From Variibacter gotjawalensis (GTDB lineage Bacteria > Pseudomonadota > Alphaproteobacteria > Rhizobiales > Xanthobacteraceae): a stretch of DNA of 64,000 nucleotides. This document shows positions 63,241-64,000 of the stretch, piece by piece. The stretch lies in the NCBI RefSeq assembly GCF_002355335.1, contig NZ_AP014946.1, positions 1,379,501 through 1,443,500 on the forward strand, written 5' to 3'. Made by a program: the position numbers and the translations under genes. The stretch's first letter is position 1. Every line of letters begins with the position of its first letter. The notes below the pieces were generated by a model. It saw only the letters and a program-made list of their open reading frames with translations. It did no database searches and had not been told where the DNA came from.

Positions 63241-63265
63241 GGAACCATCACATTGTCGCGACGTT
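63241..63265 (+). promoter_or_regulatory. EcfG-type promoter of the ABC exporter gene
   Basis: GGAAC at 63241-63245 and CGTT at 63262-63265 are separated by 16 bases, a perfect consensus match. It lies in the 109-base gap after the MFS gene and about 70 bases before the ABC exporter ATG on the same strand. Confidence 0.72.
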
Positions 63266-63337
63266 TTGCGGCAGTCGCGAAGAACGTTTGATCCGAGCGC
63301 GGTGTCGGGCCGCCGAAATTAAGTGGAGCTCCACCGT

Positions 63338-64000
63338 ATGGATCTTGTCCGGTTTGCAGGACGTCCGATTCCTTTTCTGCTGCACTACGTGCGCAATCGC
63401 CGCGTCTCGCACCTCGCAATTCTGTTTGTAGTCCTAGGCGCGGTGACGTGTTCCGTCTCAACACAGTACGGCGTCAAACTTCTCATAGATGCGCTTGCGA
63501 AAAACAACGCGATTTGGATCGCATTCGGCATTCTTGTCGGCCTCATCGCGGCCGACAATTTTTTGTGGCGCATCGCGACTTGGATCGCGAGCTACGCGTT
63601 CGTCAATGTCACGGGCGATGTGCGGCGTGATCTCTTCCGGCATCTCACCGGCCACGCGCCGGCATATTTCTCGGATCGTTTACCGGGCACACTCAGCAGC
63701 CGCGTAACGTCGACGGCGAATGCGACATTCGCCATCGAGAATATGTTCATGTGGAATGTGCTGCCGCCATGCGCAGCGACTGTCGGCGCGATCGTGCTGG
63801 TCGGCACTGTCAGCGTGCCGGTCGCGCTGGTGTTGGCAGGTATCGGCATCGTGCTGATCTTCGCGATGATCAAACTCGCGGCGGCGGGCGGCCATCTGCA
63901 CCACGATTTTGCCGACAAGGCCGCGCGCGTCGACGGCGAGATGGTCGACGTCATCGGCAATATGTCTACGGTCCGCGCCTTCGGCGGCATCACACGCGAG
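63338..64000 (+). CDS. ABC exporter, transmembrane domain (partial, runs off the window)
   Basis: The first 221 residues of a gene that continues beyond the window. It begins MDLVRFAGRPIPFLLHYVRN with several hydrophobic segments (HLAILFVVLGAVTCSVSTQY, AFGILVGLIAADNFLWRIAT). The intracellular part DVRRDLFRHLTGHAPAYFSD followed by LPGTLSSRVTSTANATFAIE is typical of type IV (MsbA/ABCB-like) exporter membrane domains. The ATPase domain should follow outside. ATG 63338 has GGAG about nine bases upstream. Substrate unknown. Confidence 0.82.
   Translation, partial: MDLVRFAGRPIPFLLHYVRNRRVSHLAILFVVLGAVTCSVSTQYGVKLLIDALAKNNAIWIAFGILVGLIAADNFLWRIATWIASYAFVNVTGDVRRDLFRHLTGHAPAYFSDRLPGTLSSRVTSTANATFAIENMFMWNVLPPCAATVGAIVLVGTVSVPVALVLAGIGIVLIFAMIKLAAAGGHLHHDFADKAARVDGEMVDVIGNMSTVRAFGGITRE

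Overview
The window is a chromosomal segment of a high-GC alphaproteobacterium. It most resembles the Hyphomicrobiales (Rhizobiales), close to Bradyrhizobium or Xanthobacteraceae. The evidence is the conserved run DUF2948-hisD-UPF0262-low-Mr phosphatase-maf, complete urtABCDE and urease operons, TRAP-TAXI and Liv-type transporters, GGAAC/CGTT (EcfG-type) promoters, and several families of intergenic palindromic repeats of the kind common in that order. No tRNA, rRNA, insertion sequence, prophage or CRISPR array was seen. The species cannot be named from sequence alone.

Layout. 1-9 kb: end of an ABC transporter gene, an alpha/beta hydrolase, a dihydropyrimidinase, a CaiB/BaiF CoA-transferase, a GMC oxidoreductase and an SsuABC/TauABC-like importer. 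9-20 kb: LysR regulator, trxB, a decayed GNAT gene, an acyl-CoA ligase, then the conserved maf/phosphatase/UPF0262/hisD/DUF2948 run, an AcuI-type reductase, a histidine phosphatase and ilvE. 20-32 kb: urea uptake (urtABCDE) behind a near-consensus sigma-54 promoter, then the urease operon ureDAJBCEFG. Together they take up urea at low concentration and hydrolyse it to ammonia, probably under nitrogen control. 32-37 kb: a second branched-chain-type importer in which permease and both ATPases are fused into one 828-residue protein, with paired operator-like palindromes upstream. 37-48 kb: a SnoaL-like protein, a serine hydrolase, a crotonase-fold protein lacking both usual glutamates, a class III aminotransferase, a TRAP-TAXI transporter and the divergent histidine-degradation genes hutF and hutH. 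48-52 kb: a 1224-residue RTX protein with a duplicated architecture.

52-64 kb looks like a stress and carbon-storage island. It has treZ-treY (trehalose from maltodextrin), a small very acidic protein, a glycosyltransferase / amylo-1,6-glucosidase / exonuclease III operon, a PRC-barrel protein, an MFS transporter and the start of an ABC exporter. Three perfect GGAAC-N16/17-CGTT promoters (56910, 61344 and 63241) point to the alphaproteobacterial general stress sigma factor EcfG. This inferred regulon, the RTX protein and the Liv fusion are the most interesting content.

Intergenic repeats recur mostly at 3' ends and between operons. In two places a repeat appears to supply a gene's stop or start codon. 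Start codons were often moved inward from the longest frame to a site with a Shine-Dalgarno sequence or signal peptide.
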